A stretch of 23,423 nt of DNA from NCBI GenBank assembly GCA_947454695.1, contig CANGMW010000010.1:1-23423 (forward strand), in the 5' to 3' direction. The position numbers and the translations under genes were made by a program. Shown here one piece after another: positions 17,201 to 23,423 of this stretch. The notes below the pieces were generated by a model. It was given only the letters and a program-made list of their open reading frames with translations, did not search any database and was not told where the DNA came from. Source of the DNA: Comamonadaceae bacterium (GTDB lineage: Bacteria > Pseudomonadota > Gammaproteobacteria > Burkholderiales > Burkholderiaceae_C). Every line of letters begins with the position of its first letter. Position 1 is the first letter of the stretch.

Positions 17201-19665
17201 CAAATGACAGTTTAGGGTCTGATCAGGTCCCAATAGATGAAGCCACTTCAGTCTTGGAACCAGAGCTCACTACAGAAGCGAAAAAACAGCAGCCCGCTCG
17301 TCTTTACCAGATCGACGACATCGTTGAAGTCGAGGATGCAATTGACCCTGACTTGTTGCCCATTTTTGTTGAAGAAGCGCGTGAATTGCTGCCACAACTC
17401 GCTGAAAGTTTGAGGCTTTGGTCAGAAGATGCGGCCAACGCCCAAGCACGTTTGGACAGCCTGCGTGTATTGCACACCCTTAAAGGTAGCTCTCGATTGG
17501 CAGGTGCCATGCGTATGGGTGAATTAATTCACCGCATGGAGTCCTCCATAGAGCAACTGGGGTATGAGGACGTGCAGACTGCGCAGCTCGCGCCGTTGCT
17601 GCACAGTTTTGATGATATTCAAAATGTCTTTGAATCTTTGTACGCATTGCAAATCGGTTCTGAGGCATCTTCTTTGAGCGCTCAAATTACTGAGCACAAA
17701 GTGGATGTCCTTCAACCGGCGGGGTTGCCGCCGTTGGAGCGCGCTTTCTCTTTAGCTGACGCTACACCACCTTCGGTTCGGACTTCGTCGACAGGCCAGA
17801 CGGTGCGTGTACGCACGCAATTATTGGACCGCCTGTTAAACCAAGCAGGCGAAGTTATGATCTCGCGCGCTCGGCTAGACGCAAGGCTGCACCAATTGCA
17901 GAATTCTCTGGACGATATGACGGGCAACTTGGATAAGTTGCGAAGTCAATTAAGGGACATTGAGCTTCAGTCTGAAACCCAAATGCAATCGCGCATGGCT
18001 TTGTCAAAAGACACGGACCAAGCCTTTGACCCACTCGAATTTGACCGATTTACCCGGGTTCAAGAGCTCACGCGAATGATGGCGGAGTCTGTCAACGATG
18101 TGGGTACCGTCCAGCGTAATTTATTACGCACCCTAGACAGCACAGAAGATGACCTGGTCATCCAGGCGCGACAAGCGCGGGAATTACAGCAAGACTTGTT
18201 GCGCACCCGTATGGTGGAGTTTGACAGCATTGCCGAGCGACTCTACGCGGTGGTTCGTCAAGCTAGCAAAGACAGCGGCAAACAAGTTCGACTGGACATT
18301 CAAGGTGGACGCCTTGAAGTTGACAGAGGTGTTTTGGACCGCATGTCGCCGTCGTTTGAACATTTGTTGCGCAATGCGGTAGCCCATGGTGTTGAAGACC
18401 CGCTGGTTCGCGACTCATTGGGAAAACCAATAGTCGGCGCTATCACGATGGATGTTCAGCATGAAGGAAACGATGTGTCTGTTTCTTTCCGCGACGATGG
18501 CGCTGGCCTGGATCTGCAACGCATTCGCCAGAAAGCTTTGGCTTTGGGCTTGGTCGGTGAGCAGCAAGAAGTGTCTGATGAACAGGCGGCGAATCTGATT
18601 TTTCTGCCCGGTTTTACGACTGCATCCAGCTTGACGGAGTTGTCGGGTCGGGGCATCGGCATGGATGTCGTGCGTTCAGAAGTGGCTTCATTGGGTGGAC
18701 GTATTGAAACATCCACCCAAGTCGGATTAGGTACACATTTCAGACTTATTTTGCCGCTGACAACCGCAGTCACGCAGGTGTTGATGCTGCGTTTTGACGG
18801 TCTCTCTGTAGGCGTGCCTGCTAATTTGGTTGTAGTTGTTTTGCGCATCCCTCTCAAGGAAATTCGGCAGGCCTACGAAACCGGAATGTTGGAGCAAGAC
18901 GGAGAGCAACTGCCCTTTTACTGGGCCGGGGCATTGTTGCAAGCATCTGCACGCAGTCGCGAAATAGAAGAATCTACGCTGCCTGTTGTCATCATTCGCA
19001 GTGCGGGCCAGCGGGTAGCCATTCACGTGGATGACGTCCAAGGTAACCAAGAGGTTGTTGTCAAGCATTTGGGGCCGCAGCTTTCGCGCCTGGCCGGATT
19101 GACGGGTATGTCAGTTTTGGCTTCGGGTGCTGTGGTCTTGATCTATAACTTTGTGGCCATGGCGCATGTGTACGGACAGGCGGCAACGGCTTTGCAAGCG
19201 GGTGGGTCCAACGAACATGGACCGCTACAAGCCAGAATGTTGACGCAAAAGTCTGTCATCGATGAGGAAGCCGAAGACCCTAATGCCCCTTTGATTTTGG
19301 TCGTAGACGATTCCATTACGGTACGCCGTGTCACTCAGCGACTGCTCAAGCGGGAGGCCTACCGGGTCGCGCTGGCCACAGATGGCGTTCAGGCCATGGA
19401 GCGGCTTGCACAAGAAAAGCCGGCACTGGTGTTGACGGACATTGAAATGCCGCGAATGGATGGGTTCGATCTGGTGGGGAAAATCCGTAACGATCCTCGG
19501 TGGGCTGACTTACCCGTCATCATGATCACCTCCCGCATGGCTGAAAAACACCGCGAACATGCCCAAGAGCTTGGCGTGAACCATTACTTGGGCAAACCTT
19601 ACTCTGAAGATGAATTAGTAGGCCTCGTTAAGGGCTATTGCGACATCACGCCGTTGTCTGCTTGA
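14284..19665 (+). CDS. chpA: Hybrid chemotaxis kinase ChpA/PilL with multiple phosphotransfer domains
   Basis: A 1793-residue CheA-type hybrid kinase for type IV pilus control. Order: a non-canonical Hpt-like region with His70 (LHQAVGALEMVG, lacking the usual Lys); a helical stretch; a serine-type site at Ser500 (SQMRGVLSVLG); a PSPSPSP hinge at 600-606; Hpt with His674 (HSIKGSS); Hpt with His887 (HSLAGSS, Ala for Lys); Hpt with His1064 (HTLKGSS). Then come the CheA dimerisation helices from about 1172 and the HATPase domain: N-box HLLRNAVAHG at His1360/Asn1364, G1 DDGAGLD near 1403, and G2 GRGIGMD near 1454. A CheW-like domain (about 1496-1640) and a C-terminal receiver with Asp1719 and Lys1771 complete it. 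It is shorter than the roughly 2470-residue Pseudomonas ChpA and has fewer phosphotransfer units. Its 3' end overlaps the photolyase gene by 20 bases. Confidence 0.95.
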   Translation: MQANTSSGTPQALEVGDLGPLAWVFEEIRKSLGVASKSIRRFMRDANSSREAGLSELDTTPLRMAGQQLHQAVGALEMVGMPMPAKLLIGMEALVQKIIQSPEWCTPDNAQKIEVCGFSLLEYLQGALRGKTVSPVALFPQYRDVQLVLNTPRVHPADLFDVSVSRVELNTPSCTRELNYANEVRTQMDAAFLKMVQSGSEQAAKELSDISLGLAATQSELAARDFWKISAAFFEALSQKMLPMDVYVKNTALKILMQYVAMSRANSEVSQNTLRELLFYCAQAVGVNEAESPVLMTVRLAYGFDRWQRVEYETRQFGRVEPAILQKVRKYISAATETWSAYSGGDLNRLRQVKDQFQQVTQSIVSIHPEHQKLAQSLNNAINQATSIGQPPSTPIAMEVATAILYLETAYDDIDPTDSRMNERGLRLAKRLDHVVSGGQPRPLESWMEDLYRRVSDRQTMGSVVDELRSDLLEIEKSLDQFFRQPADKQTLQTIPEKFSQMRGVLSVLGLDQASLAALRLREQVDRLLIDDSLEDGGKALIFEKMGNSVGALGFFIDMLSYQRSLAKHLFVYDEKQAEFRPLMGRDKLALQSNRVDWMPSPSPSPAVVKPIHKSAQSQETRDPRTDEEEAAELKEVFLQEAREVIGGGYEALKELQVEPTNFDQYARLRRAFHSIKGSSRMVGLLELGEAAWAVEQLLNLHLAEPLSDLDALAAFCTQSLNDFTQWIKDISSAEDVNWRAEPFRVAADELRLNQSRAPVPAPKEPSAPVHHAETSYRVFDVLTSFQSTQHIDFSATQHQQPEVTNTLLMPSLEVASPSEPVLDISPALEVNIDQIKVIGDLKVSARLYNVYLNEADEWSRQLQASLQEWSLEFHQPISDDCIAWAHSLAGSSATVGFMALSEIARALEHALQHLQLQGHGQAEQARILVDTAEHMRHLLHQFAAGFLKNADEGLLNALDEISNSEFASSFDPNDSLGSDQVPIDEATSVLEPELTTEAKKQQPARLYQIDDIVEVEDAIDPDLLPIFVEEARELLPQLAESLRLWSEDAANAQARLDSLRVLHTLKGSSRLAGAMRMGELIHRMESSIEQLGYEDVQTAQLAPLLHSFDDIQNVFESLYALQIGSEASSLSAQITEHKVDVLQPAGLPPLERAFSLADATPPSVRTSSTGQTVRVRTQLLDRLLNQAGEVMISRARLDARLHQLQNSLDDMTGNLDKLRSQLRDIELQSETQMQSRMALSKDTDQAFDPLEFDRFTRVQELTRMMAESVNDVGTVQRNLLRTLDSTEDDLVIQARQARELQQDLLRTRMVEFDSIAERLYAVVRQASKDSGKQVRLDIQGGRLEVDRGVLDRMSPSFEHLLRNAVAHGVEDPLVRDSLGKPIVGAITMDVQHEGNDVSVSFRDDGAGLDLQRIRQKALALGLVGEQQEVSDEQAANLIFLPGFTTASSLTELSGRGIGMDVVRSEVASLGGRIETSTQVGLGTHFRLILPLTTAVTQVLMLRFDGLSVGVPANLVVVVLRIPLKEIRQAYETGMLEQDGEQLPFYWAGALLQASARSREIEESTLPVVIIRSAGQRVAIHVDDVQGNQEVVVKHLGPQLSRLAGLTGMSVLASGAVVLIYNFVAMAHVYGQAATALQAGGSNEHGPLQARMLTQKSVIDEEAEDPNAPLILVVDDSITVRRVTQRLLKREAYRVALATDGVQAMERLAQEKPALVLTDIEMPRMDGFDLVGKIRNDPRWADLPVIMITSRMAEKHREHAQELGVNHYLGKPYSEDELVGLVKGYCDITPLSA
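16084..16101 (+). repeat. Three tandem TCACCC hexamers inside chpA
   Basis: Three perfect copies of TCACCC encode Ser-Pro three times (residues 601-606). They lie in a linker between the N-terminal non-canonical region and the first canonical Hpt domain. Hexamer steps keep frame, so copy number could vary without breaking the protein. Confidence 0.8.
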
Positions 19666-21118
19666 CCACGGCGTACCGCGCCAGCGTCTTGGCACGGGCT
19701 TCATCATGCGCCACAACCGGATGCGGGTAATCAGTGCCCAGCGTGACGCCAGCAGCTTGCAGTTCCAACGGGCTTGCGAGCCAGGGAGCGTGAATCAAGG
19801 ACGAGGGCAAGGCGGCCAATTGGGGTAAATAGCGGCGGATGAATTTTCCCTCTGGGTCAAATTTCTTACTCTGGCTGATGGGGTTGAAGATACGAAAGTA
19901 AGGTTGCGCATCGCAGCCGCTGGAGCTCACCCATTGCCAGCCACCGTTGTTGGCCGAGAGGTCAAAATCGTTGAGAAGCCGGGCGAAATACTGCTCGCCC
20001 CAGCGCCAGTCGATGCCTAAGTCTTTGACTAAGAAGCTGCCTGCCACCATGCGCAGACGGTTGTGCATGTAGCCGGTTTGGTTGAGCTGGGCCATCGCCG
20101 CATCGACCAGGGGATAGCCAGTGCGTCCGTCGCACCAGCTTTGAAAAAGTTTTTGAGCGTGCTCGCCACTCTCCCAGGCAATGGCGTCATAAGCGGGCTT
20201 GAAGGCGCCGGTGCTGACATGCGGAAAGTTGGCGAGAATTTGTGCATAAAACTCCCGCCAGATCAGTTCGCTTAGCCAGATGGTTGCACCGGCACTGCCG
20301 TGCGCCACACGTTGCAGTGCCAAGTCCACCAATCGCCGGATCGAGACGGTGCCAAATCTCAAATGCACGCCCAGGTAGCTGGGGCCTTTGACAGCTGGAA
20401 AATCGCGCGTCACATGGTAGTCGTCCATGCGCTCAAAGAAGTCTTCCAGCAATTGCTGAGCGCCCAGATGGCCGGTGGGGATTTTCAGGGCCTGCAAATT
20501 GCTTGGCTCGAATCCGATGTCTTGCAAGGACGGCACCTCACGCGCCAAGCTTTGAGGGCGCTTGGCCAAACCCTGTCCAAGCAGCGTCAGGTCCTCGAAC
20601 TTGAATGAAAGCGCCTGCACTTGCTGTAGCCAATTGCGCTTGTAGGGCGTGAACACACCGTACGGCGTGCCGGTTTGGGTGAGGATTTCACGGCCTTCAA
20701 AAATCACATGGTCCTTGAAGGTGTGGAGTATCTGACCCTGTTGGGCCAGTGATGCCAACACCAGGGCATCGCGGGAAACGGCGTAAGGCTCATAGTCACG
20801 CCCCGCAAACACGGCTTGCACTTTCAGGGTTTTGGCCAACGCAGGGATGAGGTCCGCGGCTTTGCCGCACTGAACAATCAGACCGGCCGCGGGTTTGCCT
20901 GAGAGCGCACGCAGTGCGATGTCAAGTTCGACAAGCGAGCGCTGTATGAATTCAACGCGGCGGTCTTGGCGGGGCAGTGAATCCAATATGTCGGTATCGA
21001 ACACAAAGACGGCATAGACCTTCTCGCACTGCTTGAGCGCGGCGCGCAAGGCCATGTTGTCTTCCACCCGCAGGTCTCGCCGGAACCAAACCAGGCCGCT
21101 GTTCAGATCTTTGTCCAT
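19646..21118 (-). CDS. phrB: Deoxyribodipyrimidine photolyase, class I (CPD photolyase)
   Basis: Light-driven repair enzyme that splits cyclobutane pyrimidine dimers using FAD and an antenna cofactor. From the ATG at 21118 the protein has 490 residues, within the usual 470-500. The N-terminal Rossmann antenna domain begins GLVWFRRDLRVEDN. The C-terminal FAD-binding region shows WREFYAQIL, GRTGYPLVDAAM, YMHNRLRMV, DWRWGEQYFA, DFDLSANNGGWQW and NPISQSKKFDPEG. TTG and GTG codons upstream in frame are possible but less likely starts. Only 21 bases separate this start from the divergent yqgE start, so its promoter must lie at least partly within yqgE. The 3' end overlaps the convergent chpA end by 20 bases. 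Confidence 0.96.
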   Translation of the reverse strand: MDKDLNSGLVWFRRDLRVEDNMALRAALKQCEKVYAVFVFDTDILDSLPRQDRRVEFIQRSLVELDIALRALSGKPAAGLIVQCGKAADLIPALAKTLKVQAVFAGRDYEPYAVSRDALVLASLAQQGQILHTFKDHVIFEGREILTQTGTPYGVFTPYKRNWLQQVQALSFKFEDLTLLGQGLAKRPQSLAREVPSLQDIGFEPSNLQALKIPTGHLGAQQLLEDFFERMDDYHVTRDFPAVKGPSYLGVHLRFGTVSIRRLVDLALQRVAHGSAGATIWLSELIWREFYAQILANFPHVSTGAFKPAYDAIAWESGEHAQKLFQSWCDGRTGYPLVDAAMAQLNQTGYMHNRLRMVAGSFLVKDLGIDWRWGEQYFARLLNDFDLSANNGGWQWVSSSGCDAQPYFRIFNPISQSKKFDPEGKFIRRYLPQLAALPSSLIHAPWLASPLELQAAGVTLGTDYPHPVVAHDEARAKTLARYAVVKQTTA

Positions 21119-21139
21119 GTTCACCGTTAAAATCAAAAA

Positions 21140-21751
21140 ATGACCAATGATTCTGCACCCATTAACCTAACGAATCATTTTCTGATTGCCATGCCCGGTC
21201 TGGACGATGCGGCTTTTGCCCAAAGCGTCGTTTTTTTGTGTGAACACAACGAACGCGGCGCGCTGGGTCTGGTCATCAACAAACCCAGCGACATTGATCT
21301 CAAAGCCCTGTTTGGCAAGGTGGATCTGCCGCTGGGTCGCAAAGATCTGCAAGACGCCCCCGTTTTCCAAGGCGGCCCGGTTCAGACAGAACGCGGTTTT
21401 GTGTTGCATGAGTCCATGAATTTGCCAAGCTCGCCCATCAGTGCGACCCCCAACGAGTCGGTCTACGCCTCCACCTTGCTTATTCCCGGGGGGTTGGAGA
21501 TGACCACTTCCCGCGATGTGCTCGAAGCCTTGGCAAGCGGTGCCGGCCCCAGCCGGGTGTTCGTCACCTTGGGCTATGCCGCCTGGGGCGAAGGCCAGTT
21601 GGAGAGCGAAATTGGCGAGAACAGCTGGCTGACTGTCAGCGCGGATCGTTCGGTAATTTTTGATACGCCCGTGGCCCAACGCTATGACAAAGCCCTGGCT
21701 TTGTTGGGATTGCAAAGTTGGATGCTGTCGCCTGATGCGGGGCATGCCTGA
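21140..21751 (+). CDS. yqgE: YqgE/AlgH family protein (DUF179)
   Basis: A 203-residue member of the YqgE/AlgH family. Visible signatures are LIAMPGLDDAAFAQSVVFLCEHNERGALGLVINKP, V(F)QGGPV, RGFVLHE, and GYAAWGEGQLESEIGENSWL. The biochemical role is not established; in Pseudomonas the homologue AlgH was linked to alginate regulation. It opens a compact operon: ruvX starts on the base right after its stop codon, and pyrR and pyrB follow with overlaps. The ATG at 21140 lies only 21 bases from the divergent photolyase start. A TAAAAT hexamer at 21128-21133 would, if used as a -10, give a nearly leaderless message. Confidence 0.95.
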   Translation: MTNDSAPINLTNHFLIAMPGLDDAAFAQSVVFLCEHNERGALGLVINKPSDIDLKALFGKVDLPLGRKDLQDAPVFQGGPVQTERGFVLHESMNLPSSPISATPNESVYASTLLIPGGLEMTTSRDVLEALASGAGPSRVFVTLGYAAWGEGQLESEIGENSWLTVSADRSVIFDTPVAQRYDKALALLGLQSWMLSPDAGHA

Positions 21752-22177
21752 ATGCGCCAGGACGCAAGCGTCTCTGCAGTGCAGGTTGCGCCGCAATTAC
21801 AGACATTTCTGGCTCTTGACTTTGGCCTCAAACGCACCGGCGTGGCGGTGGGCAACCGATTGCTCAAATCGGCGCAGCCGCAAGCCACCGTCGTGGCCGA
21901 GGGTGACGCCCGGTTCGACAAAATTGCCCAGCGGCTGCGCGAGTGGCAGCCCGATGCGTTGGTGGTGGGCGTGCCTTTTCACCCTGACGGGGCTGAGCAC
22001 GACAATACGCTCAAGGCGCGCCGTTTTGCGCGTCAGCTGCGTGGTCGATTTGGCCTGCCGGTGTTCGAGGTGGATGAGCGCTACAGCACCACCGAAGCTT
22101 TGGCCGAAGGCGCCAAGGATGCCGATGCCGGTGCGGCCTGCGTTATTCTTGAGCAGTTTTTAAGGACTTTGTCATGA
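21752..22177 (+). CDS. ruvX: Holliday junction resolvase-like pre-16S rRNA nuclease RuvX/YqgF
   Basis: A 141-residue RNase H-like fold protein of the YqgF family. It is needed for 16S rRNA 5'-end processing in E. coli and is historically called a putative Holliday junction resolvase. Core motifs: LALDFGLKRTGVAVG with the first catalytic Asp, VVGVPFHPDG, VDERYSTTEA with a catalytic Glu/Asp region, and a C-terminal KDADAGAACVILEQFL containing the last acidic residue. An N-terminal extension of about 17 residues precedes the core. The ATG follows the yqgE stop without a gap, and the stop overlaps the pyrR start by four bases, so translation is probably coupled. Confidence 0.95.
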   Translation: MRQDASVSAVQVAPQLQTFLALDFGLKRTGVAVGNRLLKSAQPQATVVAEGDARFDKIAQRLREWQPDALVVGVPFHPDGAEHDNTLKARRFARQLRGRFGLPVFEVDERYSTTEALAEGAKDADAGAACVILEQFLRTLS

Positions 22178-22719
22178 GTTCAAACCTCCCGCCGGAGCAA
22201 AGCGCCAATGCGCCGTCGCCCTCTGGCGCTTTGTTGCTGGATGCGGAAGCCCTGTACCGAGAGCTTCTGAGCGGCGTTCGGGCCCTGTGTGATGCGCACA
22301 CCCGCTTGGTGGGCGTGACCTCTGGCGGCGCCTGGCTGGCGCAACGCCTGCACCAGGATCTGGGCCTGGCCGATGAAGCCGGCTTCATCTCCTCGGCCAT
22401 GCACCGCGATGACTTTTCAAAGCGTGGCTTGTCATCCGGTGGCCAAACCCTGCTGCCCTTTGAAGTCAACGACGCCCACATCATCGTGATCGACGACGTG
22501 CTCTACACCGGACGCACCATCCGCGCGGTGATCAACGAACTGTTTGACTACGGCCGCCCGGCCAGTATCCGCCTGGCGGTGATGGTTGACCGGGGCGGAC
22601 GTGAGCTGCCGATCCAGGCCAACTTTGCAGCCGCCCGCGTGACCTTGCCCGCCAGCCAGTCGCTGACGCTGGCGCGCGATGACCGTGGCGTCTACACCTT
22701 CAAGCTGGAAGCCCAATGA
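22174..22719 (+). CDS. pyrR: PyrR: bifunctional pyrimidine regulator / uracil phosphoribosyltransferase homologue
   Basis: A 181-residue phosphoribosyltransferase with the PRPP-binding loop IIVIDDVLYTGRTIRAV at about residues 103-119 and the AMHRDDF region typical of PyrR. In Bacillus, PyrR binds pyr mRNA leaders to cause attenuation and also has uracil phosphoribosyltransferase activity. Here the gene is embedded between overlapping neighbours (ATGA junctions with both ruvX and pyrB), leaving no leader in which a classical attenuator could form. Regulation of this operon by PyrR is therefore doubtful, and a salvage role is possible. AAGGA seven bases before the ATG is a good ribosome site. 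The 20-odd N-terminal residues are low in complexity and family-atypical. Confidence 0.95.
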   Translation: MSSNLPPEQSANAPSPSGALLLDAEALYRELLSGVRALCDAHTRLVGVTSGGAWLAQRLHQDLGLADEAGFISSAMHRDDFSKRGLSSGGQTLLPFEVNDAHIIVIDDVLYTGRTIRAVINELFDYGRPASIRLAVMVDRGGRELPIQANFAAARVTLPASQSLTLARDDRGVYTFKLEAQ

Positions 22720-23423
22720 CCATGCTGTACAAACGCAACCCGCAACTCAACAAAAACGGCGAGCTCATCCACCTGCTCTCCACCGAAGGATTGTCCAAGG
22801 ACATCCTCACGCACATTTTGGACACGGCCGCCAATTTCGTGAGCGTGAGTGACCGCGAGGTGAAGAAAGTGCCGCTTCTGCGCGGCAAGAGCGTGTTCAA
22901 CCTGTTTTTCGAAAACTCCACCCGCACCCGCACCACCTTCGAGATTGCGGCCACGCGTTTGAGTGCCGACGTCATCAACCTGGACATCGCCCGCTCCTCG
23001 GCTGCCAAAGGCGAATCGCTGCTGGACACCATCGCGAACCTGAGCGCCATGGCCGCCGACCTGTTTGTGGTGCGGCACAGTGAATCCGGTGCGCCCTACC
23101 TGATCGCCCAGCATGTGGCGCCGCATGTGCACGTCATCAACGCGGGTGACGGGCGGCATGCCCACCCCACCCAAGGTCTGCTGGACATGTACACCATCCG
23201 GCACTACAAGAAAGATTTCTCCAACCTCACCGTGGCCATCGTGGGCGATGTGCTGCACTCGCGCGTGGCGCGCTCGGACATCCATGCCCTGACCACCCTG
23301 GGTTGCGCTGAAGTGCGTGTCGTCGGCCCCAAAACCCTGGTGCCGTCCGACATGGCGCCCATGGGCGTGCGCGTGTGCCACACGCTGGAGGAAGGCATTC
23401 GCGGCTGCGACGTGGTCATCATG
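22716..23423 (+). CDS. pyrB: Aspartate carbamoyltransferase catalytic chain, 5' part (cut by window end)
   Basis: The frame is open from the ATG at 22716 to the window end: 236 codons of an expected roughly 310-320. The enzyme condenses carbamoyl phosphate with aspartate in de novo UMP synthesis. Motifs seen: the carbamoyl-phosphate loop FENSTRTRTTFE, KGESLLDT, VVRHSESGAP, INAGDGRHAHPTQGLLD, and VAIVGDVLHSRVARS. The ATG overlaps the pyrR stop by four bases; a second ATG two codons later is an alternative. In related bacteria an inactive or active dihydroorotase (pyrC) usually follows, which would lie beyond the window. Confidence 0.97.
   Translation, partial: MTMLYKRNPQLNKNGELIHLLSTEGLSKDILTHILDTAANFVSVSDREVKKVPLLRGKSVFNLFFENSTRTRTTFEIAATRLSADVINLDIARSSAAKGESLLDTIANLSAMAADLFVVRHSESGAPYLIAQHVAPHVHVINAGDGRHAHPTQGLLDMYTIRHYKKDFSNLTVAIVGDVLHSRVARSDIHALTTLGCAEVRVVGPKTLVPSDMAPMGVRVCHTLEEGIRGCDVVIM

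Noticed and set aside
21660..22163. 167-codon plus-strand open frame across yqgE and ruvX
   Set aside because: It is out of frame with both genes, which have intact family motifs, and has Arg/Trp/Cys-rich shadow composition.
1..23423. Mobile elements, CRISPR arrays, tRNA or rRNA genes
   Set aside because: No transposase, integrase, regularly spaced repeats, tRNA-like cloverleaf or rRNA segment was recognised by reading; a dedicated covariance-model search was not possible.

Overview
The window reads as a chromosomal segment of a betaproteobacterium in the Burkholderiales, most likely family Comamonadaceae (Rhodoferax/Limnohabitans/Polaromonas type). This is inferred from gene order (dusB-fis-purH; a ThiD-like gene divergent from rubredoxin-pilGHIJ-chpA; yqgE-ruvX-pyrR-pyrB) and protein character. 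No phage, insertion sequence, CRISPR array, rRNA or tRNA was recognised. Coding density is very high. The only larger gaps are about 178 bases before ychF, 145 between yqaA and dusB, 112 between purH and hemL, and 100 between the ThiD-like gene and rubredoxin.

Left part (1-5044) mixes housekeeping and accessory genes. A partial adenylate-forming ligase (minus strand, cut by the window edge) and a complete paralogue of it (plus strand) flank the ATPase gene ychF in opposite orientations. The second ligase meets a family-2 O-methyltransferase tail to tail with overlapping ends. A small YqaA-type membrane protein lies upstream of the methyltransferase on the same strand. The two ligases and the methyltransferase look like pieces of an uncharacterised small-molecule pathway.

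Middle part (5190-10376) is central metabolism. dusB, fis and purH are packed as an operon. hemL and a diverged ThiD-like kinase run the other way, converging on purH.

Region 10486-19665 is a plus-strand run of rubredoxin, pilG, pilH, pilI, pilJ and a 1793-residue chpA/pilL. It forms the chemosensory system that controls type IV pili (twitching, surface sensing). PilJ would sense; PilI and the ChpA CheW domain would couple it to the ChpA kinase; PilG and PilH would be output or sink regulators. No pilK or chpB adaptation gene is present. ChpA carries an unusual mixture of phosphotransfer-like sites, including one serine-type site.

Right part (19646-23423): a class I photolyase converges on chpA. 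Divergent from it is the tightly overlapped cluster yqgE-ruvX-pyrR-pyrB, with pyrB cut by the window end.

The points most worth a second look are the inverted ligase pair plus methyltransferase, the ThiD-like protein lacking the usual ThiD signatures, and the His/Ser phosphotransfer array of ChpA. I see no convincing wholly new system; these are unusual variants of known families.
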